From NCBI RefSeq assembly GCF_025399195.1, contig NW_026252203.1, positions 1 through 21,627 on the forward strand: DNA of 21,627 nucleotides, given 5' to 3'. The first letter of the stretch is position 1. Every line of letters begins with the position of its first letter. Shown piece by piece: positions 9,609-20,170 of this stretch. The notes below the pieces were generated by a model. It made no database searches and had not been told where the DNA came from. It saw only the letters and a list, made by a program, of their open reading frames with translations. This DNA is from Umbelopsis ramanniana AG. Its lineage: Eukaryota > Mucoromycota > Umbelopsidomycetes > Umbelopsidales > Umbelopsidaceae. Both the position numbers and the translations under genes were made by a program.

Positions 9609-9874
9609 AAAAGGACTAATATGCGTCACCTGTAATGTTAAAAATCCATCAAACATAACCACTTCAGATCGAAAATAAACGTTTTTGAAATGTAAACGAA
9701 AGTTTGACCTGAATATGTGGAAGCTTTGTTGATTTCCTGGTTTGGGGGTGCTCATATTCAAAAATCCCAAAATTTGTAATTTGGCACACTTCTGTTTTGG
9801 GCTCATTAACAGCAACTCTTTTTTCGCTTGATAATCCACGCTCTCTACCATTATTACCTAAATATACACCAGTA

Positions 9875-10585
9875 ATGACAGTTGCCACCGAGAAAGAACA
9901 GTTGTTGATTCTGCTAAAGTCATTTTCCAACTCTCAATCAACCAGAGTAGCACTGTACAAGGAATTTGACGAGTGAGTACCAATCAAGCAGCATTTCGAC
10001 ATGCGTCACTTTTTGGCGATCCCATTCCTACATCATACTTACTTTCATTGCACGTGAATCTCGCAACTGTAGTGCCTTTACAGATTACAAGGCGAAGCGG
10101 CTGCCAATAGATCAGTACCAGTCGATTTGCGGAATCGTGACTGACGGGTTTCAGGAAGTGTCCCAGCAAATCCAAACCATTGAACGCCAACTTAGAGACA
10201 CCTATTCCCGAGAAGATTTAGCACAATTGATTCGAAGAGTTCAAGAGGGTGAGCGAGAAAAACTTAAACTGGTATGATGTGACCCTTTTCTTGCTGGCTT
10301 TTTACATCAAAATAGCTACTGTATATAACTCGATGTCAACATCACAGACTGTAAACATTCAAATATGGGAGATTGAATCTGAGGCGGGCGATAAGGACTT
10401 TACTGAAGCTATAGCTGAGGCGCGACCGAAGTAAGTAAAAATGCAAAGAAGCAAAGGATTGTCAAATAACATATATTCTGATCAACTCAACATCAATTGT
10501 GTCCAGATTGGCGGGAATACTAGAGTCCATCAACGATGTATTAGAAGAGGTGCGAGAGGCAACGTCAGAATTATCATACGATTGA
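9875..10585 (+). CDS. Small helical protein, REX1-B domain-like
   Basis: Predicted exons are 9875-9972, 10073-10271, 10348-10430 and 10507-10585, giving 152 aa. The pattern is an N-terminal helix (TEKEQLLILLKSF), then YKEFDDAFTDYKAKR, an ICGIVTDGFQEVSQQIQTIE helix, and LAQLIRRVQEGEREKLKLT. This resembles the REX1-B domain (human C19orf60/REX1BD; Chlamydomonas REX1 was found through a DNA-excision-repair mutant). No enzyme motif is present, and charge and heptad pattern suggest coiled coils. The exon 2 acceptor matters: an AG at 10071-10072 keeps the family frame, whereas the later CAG at 10081-10083 would shift it. The family call rests on my recall of the pattern, so it is moderate. Confidence 0.7.
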
Positions 10586-10658
10586 ATAAAACCCAGCCTT
10601 TGACATGTCAAAGAGGTACAAGCTTGTGAAGAACATTTAAGCTTAGACTCCAGCTCGA

Positions 10659-10664
10659 CACGTG
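10659..10664. promoter_or_regulatory. CACGTG E-box upstream of the thioesterase
   Basis: The palindromic hexamer CACGTG lies 85 nt before the thioesterase start, in the 163-nt gap after the REX1-B-like gene. It is a typical site for basic helix-loop-helix factors (Cbf1, Pho4, SREBP type). A single hexamer is weak evidence. Confidence 0.3.
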
Positions 10665-10748
10665 AGACAGCTGGGCATTTTTTAAATCTTTCATTTCAGA
10701 TTGGTCATCTCATCCCCGCTTCTCCACCTTGTCCTCTATCACGTCCCT

Positions 10749-11352
10749 ATGAAAATCGTGCCTGAAGTTGAAGCCAAGTTTCCTCGGCTTGCCGAGAATG
10801 TCCACATGTGGAATCATCACGCAGGACACAGCTGGGACTCGACCATTTCCGCAAACTTGGTTATCACAGAAGCTCGCCCCAATTTTCTAGTATTTGAATT
10901 TGTGGTAGGCGAGGATCATGTAAATGGGTAAGCTTGGCCCGTCTACCAAATTACTGAAAACACATCTATTAACCAGCTGTTGACCACAGCCTTGGAAATC
11001 TTCACGGAGGCTGTGTCGCTACCTTGATCGATTTGTGTAGCAGTATGGCAATTCTCGTCAGCGGCGAAAGTACGTTATCAATTACGCCTGATTCCCTCAA
11101 TACCACCAACCTTATTCATTCATCGTCTTGTCATTTATAGATATGACTGCATGGCGCAGCCCTGGTATCTCCACAGAGTTGGCTGTTTCTTACATTGCTG
11201 GTGCACCTGAAGGAGCCAAGCTCCGAGTAGAAAACGAGCTTTTACGATCAGGAAAAACTCTCGCAAACTTGTATACAAAGATATATAACGAGAATGGCCG
11301 ACTTTGCTATTCTGGAACTCACACCAAGTTTTGTCTGGATTCGAAGTTGTAA
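10749..11352 (+). CDS. Hotdog-fold acyl-CoA thioesterase, ACOT13/THEM2 type
   Basis: Predicted exons are 10749-10927, 10990-11069 and 11141-11352, giving 156 aa, close to the roughly 140 aa of human ACOT13. The enzyme would hydrolyse acyl-CoA to free fatty acid and CoA, probably in mitochondria or cytosol. The central motif NGLGNLHGGCVATLID (59-74) matches the PaaI/ACOT13 family. Asn59, Gly66 and Asp74 align with human catalytic residues Asn50, Gly57 and Asp65. Family features after it are the STELAVSYIAGAPEG strand, SGKTLANLYTKIYNENG and the terminal GTHTKF. No clear mitochondrial presequence is seen. Upstream in-frame codons are open but contain no ATG, which fixes the start. It could be another member of the 4HBT superfamily with a different acyl substrate. 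Confidence 0.88.
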
Positions 11353-11638
11353 TTGTAGATGGATTGACTAGACGAATGGAGTATTAAACGCATTACGAAT
11401 ATATATTTCTGTGCCTAAAGTGTCAGAAAAATTATAACCCGCTACATAACACTTCTCCATGTGATGTTCCTGAAAGTACAGAAGTTACTTAGCTACGATG
11501 TCCATCAATCTTATTATCTTTTGATATTAGGTATCAGAAGCCGGTTAATGTGAATATTTAGATAAGTCTGCGTGTATTTGCTGTTTGCGGTTGTTAATGG
11601 TGACCCACTCTCATCGCCTTTTTGTAGCATTGAAACAG

Positions 11639-11646
11639 TCACGTGA
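11639..11646. promoter_or_regulatory. GPI8: TCACGTGA palindrome upstream of GPI8
   Basis: This eight-base palindrome containing CACGTG lies about 103 nt before the GPI8 start codon. It fits the strong Cbf1/bHLH consensus RTCACRTG, and a sister site precedes the neighbouring thioesterase gene. Function is inferred only. Confidence 0.35.
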
Positions 11647-11748
11647 TTGCTATTTCTAATTTCTGAGATTTCAACATTCTTTTCCAGGAGGCACCACGCA
11701 ATTACAAAGAAAGTCGACATTCCATTCTCAAGGGCTGGACCAATAGAC

Positions 11749-13546
11749 ATGCGACTTCCATCCTTACTACGACGTTTATTTCTTTTTCTTTTTAGTCTTG
11801 CATTCTTAGCATTTCTTACGCCAGCAGCCAATGCAGATGGTCCAAAAGATGCTGAAGTAGTTCAGGAATTCTTTTCAAATGGCAGCGGACACACAAATAA
11901 CTGGGCTGTCTTGGTAATGACTCCGTGTGCACTATCCGCTACGCTTTCAACATGTCAATAAGCCTAATCGTTCGTCTAACTCCCTCTAGGTATGTACATC
12001 AAGGTTTTGGTTCAACTACCGCCATATCGCAAACACATTGTCCATGTATCGAACAGTCAAGCGACTTGGTATACCAGATAGCAATATCATTCTTATGCTT
12101 GGCGATGATGTTGCATGCAACCCTCGAAACAAGTTCCCAGCGACTGTGTTCAACAATGCGGCTCGTCTACTTGATCTCTATGGTGAAAACGTCGAGGTCG
12201 ATTATCGTGGCTATGAAGTGACGGTCGAGAACTTCATCCGAATGCTCACAGGTCAGTACAGTGATATACTTATCTTGGATGTGAACATGATGGCCCAGCT
12301 ATTCACACTCCTTTTCCCCTAGGACGAGTGTCGGCAGATACCCCACGTTCCAAGCGACTTTTGTCGGATGATCGTTCAAATATTCTAGTTTACATGACTG
12401 GACACGGCGGAAATGAATTTTTGAAGTTCCAAGATGCTGAAGAAATAAGTGCTTTTGATTTAGCCGATGCATTTAGGCAAATGTGGGAGAAGCGAAGGTT
12501 TGTAAATAGAAATTAAGTTGTTGACGAACCTGCAGTGCACTCATTGTATCATATTTCTGACTAGGTACAATGAGATGCTCTTCATGATAGACACTTGCCA
12601 AGCCAATACGATGTATAGCAAGATCATGTCTCCTAATATTTTGGCCACGGGAAGTAGCGAGTTGGGAGAGAGCTCTTATTCTGTGAGTACCTATTTCGTA
12701 CCTTTTTTTTTTACATCGTGGGATAAAAAGCTAATAACGACACTGTTCTTCAGCACCATCCTGATTGGGACATTGGAGTGGCTGTTATCGATAGTTATAC
12801 GTATTATAACTTGGAATTTTTAGAGAATATTGATATGTCAAGTACCAAGACACTCAAGGATTTGGTATGTATTTCTGTTCAGCCGAATAATTTAACGGGT
12901 GGTTCTATGGCGGTTTGGTCTAGCCCGGCTTTTTGCCCTGCTCCTAATTTGGAAATCTCGCTCGCCGATACCGATAGAGAAGACTTGTGGGATTTGCAAT
13001 TATTTCGCTAACCCAAATTATATCCCTCATCCTCTTTCAGTTCGATTCATATGATGCTGAAAAAATCAAATCCACACCAGGCATACGCAGCGACTTATTC
13101 CGTAGACCACTTGACCAGGTATGACGATTTCAAAGAGACAAGTCGGAAATATTACTTGCAAAGGGAACTGAATGAATGTGTAATATGTCAATCAACCCAG
13201 GTCCGCGTGACTGACTTTTTCGGGAGCGTTCAAAGAGTGGAACTGACGCCAACAAGGTATAATTTGACGGCTGCAGAAAACGCCAGTTCTGAATCATATT
13301 TACTTGAAAAGGTAACCAGAGGAACCGCTTAGTCTTGACCTCAACTATGACGGCAAATGTGCTAATCCATATGATCAGACGACAATAGATTCATCACGAC
13401 CTGACAAGCTGCAGGCGAAACCGAGCCATGTATTTCATGTCAAGCAAAAGGAACATGCTGTCTCACCCTACATTCTATTTTTATTGGGTGCTGGAGTGAT
13501 CTTTAGTGTGCTGAGAGTTGCCAAGCAGCGTTCAACAGCACAATAG
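11749..13546 (+). CDS. GPI8: GPI-anchor transamidase catalytic subunit Gpi8/PIG-K
   Basis: Predicted exons are 11749-11913, 11990-12251, 12323-12497, 12565-12682, 12754-12864, 13041-13118, 13201-13311 and 13379-13546, giving 395 aa, the same length as human PIG-K. It is the cysteine protease (clan CD, C13) of the ER transamidase complex, which cuts the C-terminal signal of proproteins and joins them to GPI. Visible features are a signal peptide (1-29, cleavage likely after ANA), [25 protein letters not shown], catalytic His170 in YMTGHGG, catalytic Cys212 in [44 protein letters not shown], and one C-terminal membrane segment (about 370-388) with a short basic tail. All expected blocks are intact, so the protein should be active. 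ATG 11749 is the first ATG in frame and begins the signal peptide. Confidence 0.96.
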
Positions 13547-13942
13547 AGAAAAAAAACGTGCGCCATTCCATTTGCTAAGATAGGGTTACACCTGGATGAG
13601 GTACTCTAACAATAGAGCTTAAAATTGTGATTTTCCCCCCTCTCTACCGTTTTGTACAAAGGCCAATAGCATTTTCTTCTATGACAGCATTCTTTTTTAT
13701 TCTTTTTCTGTCTGGAAATGGTGGTAGGGAAATTCTGGGGGGTTTACAAGCATGGTTACGAAGAACTCTCACGCAAATGATCGTCAGTAGGAGCTTGGCC
13801 GTGTTCTGAATATTTTTATGGGAAGGGAGGCGGAGGTGACACTTGGACCAAAAAGAGGACTTAACCAATCCGCGCATGGAGGAGAACAATGTGGCAGGCG
13901 TTTTTTTTTCTCTCAAGAGGGCCTGTTTCACACTTTCTTGCC

Positions 13943-13949
13943 TATAAAA
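13943..13949 (+). promoter_or_regulatory. TATA box and CT-rich leader of the ATP-grasp-like gene
   Basis: TATAAAA lies 59-65 nt before the start codon. A strongly pyrimidine-rich leader (about 13973-14004, catccctcctcttctctctc and on) ends just before the ATG. This combination is common in strongly expressed fungal genes. Confidence 0.6.
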
Positions 13950-14007
13950 TGCATTTCCAAATTGTCCTAACATCCCTCCTCTTCTCTCTCTTATCTCCCC
14001 TCCTCTA

Positions 14008-16495
14008 ATGACTCACTCTATCCAAACTGATTTTGCTCCAGAAGAGCTTTCCAATGGCGCTGGCAAGCTGAAGGATGCCTTGACTCAAACAACTCCGACT
14101 ACCGCTTTGTCTGGTCTTTCATTATCGGATATTCACAAGGTGGTAACCTCTACGCAGCCCTCTCCTCCCAAGAGCCCTGATACCGATGAGGCCAAGAAGA
14201 GCAACCGAAAAGGAGCAGAAGATGCTAAAACTGTGTCGCAAGGCGAATTTGAATCTGAACAACACTTCTACCCTCGCGTATTGAACGCTCAAATTCATCC
14301 ATTGGTTCAGAGCTTTTTCACGCTGGGCAATGAACGTATCATTGCGCGATATACTCACTTGAATCCCCAAGTGAACCCTGAAAAGCTGAAGGAAATTCTC
14401 TCGTATACTCCAAAATACTTTCAATGGGCAGGTAAGTAACTTTTGTCCAACTGGTGTGGTGGGGGCGGTATGGGTGGTTTTCCCACCCATTGAATGCGAA
14501 GCTGAGCGGTACCGGCATAAACGAAATCAGAAACATGCGATAAGCAAAGAAAAAAAACGACAGCCCACGTTCACCCCCTCCCCTCTTTTCCTCTCATATC
14601 GTCGATATGCTCATGGTATCTCTTGATCAACAACGGGATAGCCTAATATGCCAAGGACGGTCGAAAAGCATCCAAAAAACGCCACAGTTTTATTTTTTTT
14701 TCCGTGTCCAACTCACATAACAAAGGGGAGGGAAGGGATTTGATGAAAAACCACCAGCCCTTTTCATTCACATTGCCCAGCCAGACCCTGTTTTTTACCT
14801 CCTGCAATACAGGTCACTAATATTCTCCTTGTCTTGCCCTGTTAGGTTCCGATTTGTTCAATGTGACTACTTCGTCTGGCCAGCGCCAAATGATTGTTAT
14901 TGAGACCAACTCGTGCCCCTCTGGACAAAAGTCTATGCCTTTGTTGTCTGAAATTGATGAACACAATGAACTCGGTGGTTACCGAACTGTGTTGGAATCT
15001 GCATTCCGGGAGCAACTTAGCAAGGCCGACAAGTCTCTCGGCGACCTTGCCGTTATCTGCGACAAGAATATGATGGAAGCTAGTGGATATGCTGCGGTCC
15101 TTGCTGAAGTTGCCAAGGAAAAGGTCTGGCTTGCCGAATGGCACGATGGTGAAGAAGACGTTCCTGTCAAGTGGGTTGACCGAGTGCTTCAAGTGCGAGA
15201 CGCCAACAAAGGTGAGAGGGGGGGTGACATTCAGTCGACGATACGATTATAGAACTGACCATGCGCACAACTTGAAAAATCCTATTTTATTTTAGAATGG
15301 CATCCCATTCGTGCTTGCTTCCGTTATGTCACTCAAAAGCCTTGGAACCGATTCCCATTGAACACAAAGACCATTGTTATGAACCAAATTATCTCCTGTC
15401 TGGCTGGTGGACGCAACAAAATGATGGCTGCAAGAGCTTATGACTTTTACAACGCAGAGCTGGTCGACACTGGCCTGTCCGTTCGCGTCCCCGAAACTAT
15501 CAATAATGTCACACGAGGTGAAATTCCCTTGTGGATACACAGTATGGGCGGTCATGCCGTTCTGAAGGTACCATACAGTAACGCAGGTAAAAAAAAAAGT
15601 TATTTTTTTGGGGGGATTATCCCTTGTGCAAATCTTTGCTATACAAAGAGACCCCAGGAACTAAAATGTTTTATTTGTGGGTTGGTTTAGGTCAAGGTGT
15701 CTATACCATCACGAACCCTAATGAACTAAAGGACTTTTTGGAACAAGATCATCATTATGACAAGGTAAGACATGCTCAGCGCTGAACCATGAAAAAACTT
15801 GCGGGTCATTAGTATTAATCCACTTTTTGTTTGCGTAACATGTAGTTCATCGTACAGTCACTTGTTGGCAACGCCTCTTGGTCCAGTGTCACCAGAAGTG
15901 GAAAGTTCTACCATGTTGGTACCATTCCCAACAAAAAATCCAATACCTTTGTTAGCGACTTGCGTATGATGGTGACAGGTAACGAACATAATAGACCCTA
16001 CCATGGCATACTGAGGTTAGGTACTGATGGACTCCTATCTTAGGTAATGCCGACGGATTCCGCCCAATTTGTATCTATGGTCGTAAGGCTCGACTTCCTT
16101 TGACCACGAAACTGGCCCCAGATGGTAAGTGAGGCAATGATGATGATCCATGGACTTGTATCAGGGTGACTAACGTGATGATGAATTTTCCCTATGCTAT
16201 AGCAAATACATGGGATATGCTTGGAACCAACTTGAGTGTCAAGCTCCCTGACGGCGGCTGGACCACTGATACAGGAAGATTGATTCTTATGGACCGTAAA
16301 GACTTTAATCAACTTGGACTCGGTATTGATGACCTGATCGATGCCTACATTCAGACCGTTCTCGCTGTCATCGCTATCGATCGCATGGCAGCCCGACTTA
16401 TGGCCACTGGCACCTTTGACTACAACTTGTTTTCCAGTCTCAATCCTGACAATGCCTTGATGCAAGAGATCAAGATGGCCAACGAAGATTGGTAA
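14008..16495 (+). CDS. Uncharacterised protein with ATP-grasp-like motifs
   Basis: Predicted exons are 14008-14431, 14846-15211, 15296-15586, 15691-15764, 15846-15978, 16044-16124 and 16203-16495, giving 553 aa. No named family is recognised with certainty. Residues 1-90 are polar and probably disordered. The core carries [15 protein letters not shown] (159-173), a Glu-x-Asn motif like the metal site of ATP-grasp ligases. It also has [17 protein letters not shown] (351-367), like the ATP-binding lysine and glycine loop, SLVGNASW (390-397) and SDLRMMVTG (422-430), like the DxR strand. In ordinary ATP-grasp enzymes Glu-x-Asn comes last; here it comes first, which hints at circular permutation. 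The C-terminus (about 480-530) is helical. A ligase joining a carboxylate to an amine or thiol is possible, but the substrate is unknown. Intron 1 is long (414 nt). The start follows a TATA box and a CT-rich leader. Confidence 0.85.
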
Positions 16496-17289
16496 ACATA
16501 CCTCTCTGGGGTCCCTATACAAAAGCGAAAAAATTCACAAATAACCCTGTGCCTCTTATACAAAAATCCACTCCTCACATTGTTTTCTTCTATCCCCCCA
16601 TATCTTGTTGCTTTTTTAAATCTCAAAAATATTATCCAAACCAACCCTACACCAGCTCTCTTGGTCTGTTCCCTCCCTCTCCAATCCAACGCTTGATCCA
16701 TGTATTATTTTCTATTATCCATCTTCTTTGCGTTTATATCATGCTTTCACCGTTGAATTATGTACTTACAATCTTTGTCTTTCCTCGATGTTTTGCAATG
16801 TGGGAGCTTTTGCGGCTTTAACTCTAGATATACCTACACTTTTTTGCTTTACGTGTTCTTTGCTTCCCCCCCCCCTTTTCTTTCCTACTACAACACCTAT
16901 GCAATTTGGTGATCAAATACATCAACCAACTTGGGAACCATGACGCTGCCACAATCGACAGCTAATCTTGCCGCGTGCTTTTGAGAATAACATTTACATT
17001 GAGTGATGATAAGTCAAACGAATGAGAGGCTTTAATGAAAGAAAAAACCCAAGATGTAAAAAGACGGAAAGAATTATTTTACATAAGGAAGAGAACTACG
17101 GTAAAAGAAAGAAAATAATAAATGAGAGCATGTGTTGAACAGAGTGGAGATAGGAAAAGGGTTTCAAAAAAAGTTGGCGGTTTACGTTCCTGAATTCATT
17201 TCCTCATATCTTTTCTCGTTTTTTCTTTCCAACAAAGTGTCCTCGGTGTACCGTAAGTAAGAGGGAAAACACATCCGAACATCGACGCT
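16496..17289. other. Convergent 3' region between the ATP-grasp-like gene and SCD6
   Basis: This 794-nt stretch separates two genes pointing at each other and must hold both 3' ends. The plus strand is pyrimidine-rich and includes a run of ten C (16866-16875). AT-rich tracts near 17070-17130 would suit polyadenylation of the minus-strand gene. Open frames here look like by-products of the biased composition. Confidence 0.5.
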
Positions 17290-18880
17290 TTAAGCAGTAG
17301 TGGATTGCTGTCTGTTGTTGTTATTGCTATTATTGTTGTTGTTGCTGTTGTTGTAACCACCGCGTCCACCGCGATAGCCACGTCCACGACCTCCGCGATG
17401 ATGACCACCGCGACCTCTGTACCCACGATGTCTGCCTTGGTCGACGGAAGCTTGACCAAAGGTCTCGACGTTCAATTTTCTCTCTTCGTGGAATTTGCTG
17501 CGTCGGTTGTCGCCGTACTTGTTGTTACCTTGCTCTGATCTCTCCTTTGCCTCGCATGAAATATTGTCAAAGAAGCTTCTGGTCTTGTTATAATAATCGT
17601 CAGCAGGGGGAATAATAACCTCTTCCTCATCTTGGACATCAGAGTGGTCGATGACTTGCTCTTCTTCGTGAGGATGAGTCACTTCTTTGAGGATGCTATC
17701 CTTATTGAACTTGGCATTAGACGTTTCAAAATCGAAATCAGAGTTAGGGATCTGAACGCGATTGGCGCTGCTGTTGTTGTTAGCCGTAGGATTGGCATTA
17801 CCATGAGCACTGTAACGAACGTTGACTCTGGAGTTTCGGTTGCCACGATTGTTGCTCTTGATCAAATGCTCACCGGTACCAGGTAGCTTAGCTGACCCGC
17901 TTGGAGCAGCTGCAATGGGCTTTTCGTTACCGGTGACATTCATGCCACTGACACTCTTGGCCAACTGTTCAACATCAGTAGATGTAACCTCAGCCCGAGG
18001 AGCATTGGCCGGGGTGGCTTCCGGTGCGGCGGATCCTACCACTTGAGATTCTTGCTGCTTTGAAGCAGGGACACGGCTATCGACATTTGAAGGAGCCATG
18101 CTATTGGCAGGTGCATTCTGGTTGTAGTAAGGAGCTTGTGTGTAAGGTGCAGGAGCAGCGGTGGATGTCTGTTTGGGCGCATAGTTATCCATGGTTGAGT
18201 TCTGCAAGCCAAAGGTGTCAATTGCCATTCTCCAAAAAGTGCACGATCGTCAATTCATTCTTACCATAATGGCTGGGTCATTGGGATATTGCTGTGGTGG
18301 GGGAGCAGTTTGCTTTGGCGCAGGGGGTTCAAATACTTGCAAGTCCTTGATGTCTGAACCTCTAAATACAATGTACTCAAACACATTATCGGATGGGGGG
18401 ATTTCTTCGCTAGGGTTGCCTCGACGTCCCTCTGTACCAAAAGATTGCACTAAAAGGTAAAGGGAGATAGTAGAAGTGGGTTAGATGTATGATATAATAT
18501 AATGAGCATCGACATGGTAGGTGTAGGTTTGGGTATTGGTAAAGGTGTGGAAGTCGTCGTGTCGTAGGCCTGCCACGATTTGTTTGGAGAATGATTCCTC
18601 GTGTGCATGTTTGCCAATGTCGTGAGTTGGACTTTTCGAGATCAAAAGCAGTAGGCGTGATATTAATATTGCTGAAAGATCCAGGTGCTTACCATGTTCT
18701 AAAGCGACGGTAGAATCTTCAGAGTTGATGTTGTGTAAGACACCAACGTAACGAATATCGCTGCGGCTGATCAGCTAGCAATGTGGGTTAGTTGAGCGAA
18801 TCATATCAATAGTATTTGTAAATAATGCGAAAGTCACTTACAGAGATCTTTGATCCAATGTAACCCTGTCCTCCACTCAT
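17290..18880 (-). CDS. SCD6: Scd6/Sum2/LSM14 (RAP55) P-body translational repressor
   Basis: Predicted exons, read downwards, are 18880-18842, 18774-18693, 18449-18265 and 18201-17290, giving 405 aa. The protein binds eIF4G and decapping factors and represses translation in P-bodies. Domains in order: LSm14-type Sm domain (1 to about 85), starting [20 protein letters not shown], with [17 protein letters not shown]; a Pro/Gln/Ala-rich linker; an FDF motif region ([15 protein letters not shown], about 254-293); an FFD box ([15 protein letters not shown], 305-319); a TFG box ([11 protein letters not shown], 342-352); RGG repeats (363-383); and an Asn-rich tail. All family modules are present in canonical order, so the gene is complete. 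Exon 1 encodes only 13 residues. Intron 2 is 243 nt. Confidence 0.95.
17308..17365. repeat. SCD6: Trinucleotide (Asn codon) repeat in SCD6
   Basis: On the plus strand this is a gttgtt/attgtt tract, encoding the Asn-rich C-terminal stretch of the Scd6 protein after the RGG region. It is an imperfect AAC/AAT repeat, prone to length change. Confidence 0.75.
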
Positions 18881-19288
18881 GATTAGAGGAAAAGTAAATG
18901 GAAACAGTCAAGTAATGAATTGTAAGGTGCGCACTGTTTCTCTACAGCTCGGTCGCAGATGTCGGAGAATGAAATATCGTTTATTCCACTCATACAAAAT
19001 ATGTGTGATGTAGTTTTATCTTATCTAATTAAATAATGGAAGCATTTATTGATGTTAATGGCAAGATTGGACCATGCCAAGAGAGATTGTAATATTATAT
19101 TAACGTATGGCATTGCTTACAGAATCAAATTGCCACAAACATGAGAGCTTATATGTTTACTAACTAAAATTACAGTTTATGAGCAGATGCAGGTCATATA
19201 CTACTTCTATTGAGCATCGTGCTGCATTCTATATTCCTATGTCTGCTATGCTATGTAAACTTGAGCGCTTAGCCTTTGGTTCCATTTA
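18881..19288. other. Intergenic stretch between SCD6 and the membrane protein gene
   Basis: Both flanking genes are on the minus strand, so this 408-nt AT-rich stretch should hold the SCD6 promoter (nearer 18881) and the 3' end of the membrane protein gene (nearer 19288). I see no clear TATA box, gene or repeat. Confidence 0.4.
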
Positions 19289-20104
19289 TCAATTATTACC
19301 ACCACCCTCCAAAGTCTGCTTTTCCGATGTGAGGTACTCATAGGTAGGTTCTTGTAGGAAAGGAATATTACAGGCAACCACTTGATAAAAAACGGTTCCA
19401 ATTACGAAAGCAACTCCGAGAATACCAAACATATCTTTCCAGTTGTTCGGTGGATATGATAGGAGAATCACACCATGTACTTCGTTTGCTACAAGCACGG
19501 CAATAAAATATCCAAAACCCCTTAATCGCTTAGAGAATGGCTGTATAATTTCCTTTTTTTTGGGCGTCAGGTTTCGATATGAGTATTTTGCTACCATCAT
19601 GATTGTGAGAGGGCAGAAATTGATGATAGTGAGACCTGAAAAGAGTATTTTTTCCATAGAGAATTGCAAGTCCATAGCCATGTACTGTTGAGCAAAATAG
19701 GAGCCTATTGCTGCTATTAAGATAGTCACTGATAAGATTATGGAGCTGGAACTTATATTGGTTATTAACCTCTTTTCGGTTTCGAATCGAGATTTATAGG
19801 ACATGCGCAAAAGGCCGATTACCCACTGAGCATAGGACGCAACATAAAGATAGGTGAAAACTGAACTCGCTGACTTTGCATATGGAGACGAAAGAAGACC
19901 ATGGTCCCTAGCCACCATTATAAAGATTGCCGCTGTACCAAAGACATTTCCTGCCAATAAAAGATAAATAGGGAGCTTGACTGAGCCATGACGTTCAAAT
20001 ATATGCAAAGACAAGGTCGCAGTTTGTGTGGCAAGAAGAGAGAGTGCTGCTACCGTTTGGACAGCATAGATCGTTGCAAAACTGACTGTAAAAGTTGAGA
20101 ACAT
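19289..20104 (-). CDS. Seven-segment membrane protein, unknown family
   Basis: Read from ATG 20102-20104 to TAA, this is a single exon of 271 aa. Seven hydrophobic segments can be placed at about 7-30, 44-65, 82-103, 119-138, 153-173, 196-216 and 226-246, joined by short loops. The basic loops YKSRFETEKR and KYSYRNLTPKKK, and the polar tail, would sit on one side. Seven segments suggest a receptor- or transporter-like protein, but no known signature is visible. An upstream in-frame ATG (20168-20170) would add 22 residues, but that extension is polar and spans a TATATAAAG element (near 20135-20143), so the second ATG is preferred. Unlike most other genes here it has no intron. A decayed relative lies at 1534-2014, so it belongs to a small local family. 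Confidence 0.75.
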   Translation of the reverse strand: MFSTFTVSFATIYAVQTVAALSLLATQTATLSLHIFERHGSVKLPIYLLLAGNVFGTAAIFIMVARDHGLLSSPYAKSASSVFTYLYVASYAQWVIGLLRMSYKSRFETEKRLITNISSSSIILSVTILIAAIGSYFAQQYMAMDLQFSMEKILFSGLTIINFCPLTIMMVAKYSYRNLTPKKKEIIQPFSKRLRGFGYFIAVLVANEVHGVILLSYPPNNWKDMFGILGVAFVIGTVFYQVVACNIPFLQEPTYEYLTSEKQTLEGGGNN

Positions 20105-20134
20105 AGTGTGTGGATAGTAATTGCAGTATGGTTT

Positions 20135-20143
20135 CTTTATATA
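20135..20143 (-). promoter_or_regulatory. TATA element of the seven-segment protein gene
   Basis: CTATATAAAG on the minus strand lies about 31-40 nt before ATG 20102-20104 and inside the possible N-terminal extension. This favours the shorter protein, although the leader would be short. Confidence 0.4.
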
Positions 20144-20170
20144 GATGCCTAGATGAGAACACGGTGTCAC

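Noticed and set aside
10081-10083. CAG acceptor for exon 2 of the REX1-B-like gene
   Set aside because: It shifts the frame and destroys the helical pattern; the AG ending at 10072 keeps it.
11514-11831. 105-codon minus-strand frame over the start of GPI8
   Set aside because: It overlaps the GPI8 signal-peptide exon in antisense, and no family is visible.
16489-16943. Plus-strand frames after the ATP-grasp-like gene
   Set aside because: They arise from the pyrimidine-rich 3' region, and the first overlaps the real stop codon in another frame.
17305-18046. Plus-strand open frames across the SCD6 gene
   Set aside because: They are antisense shadows of the SCD6 last exon, produced by its codon bias and Asn/Gly repeats.
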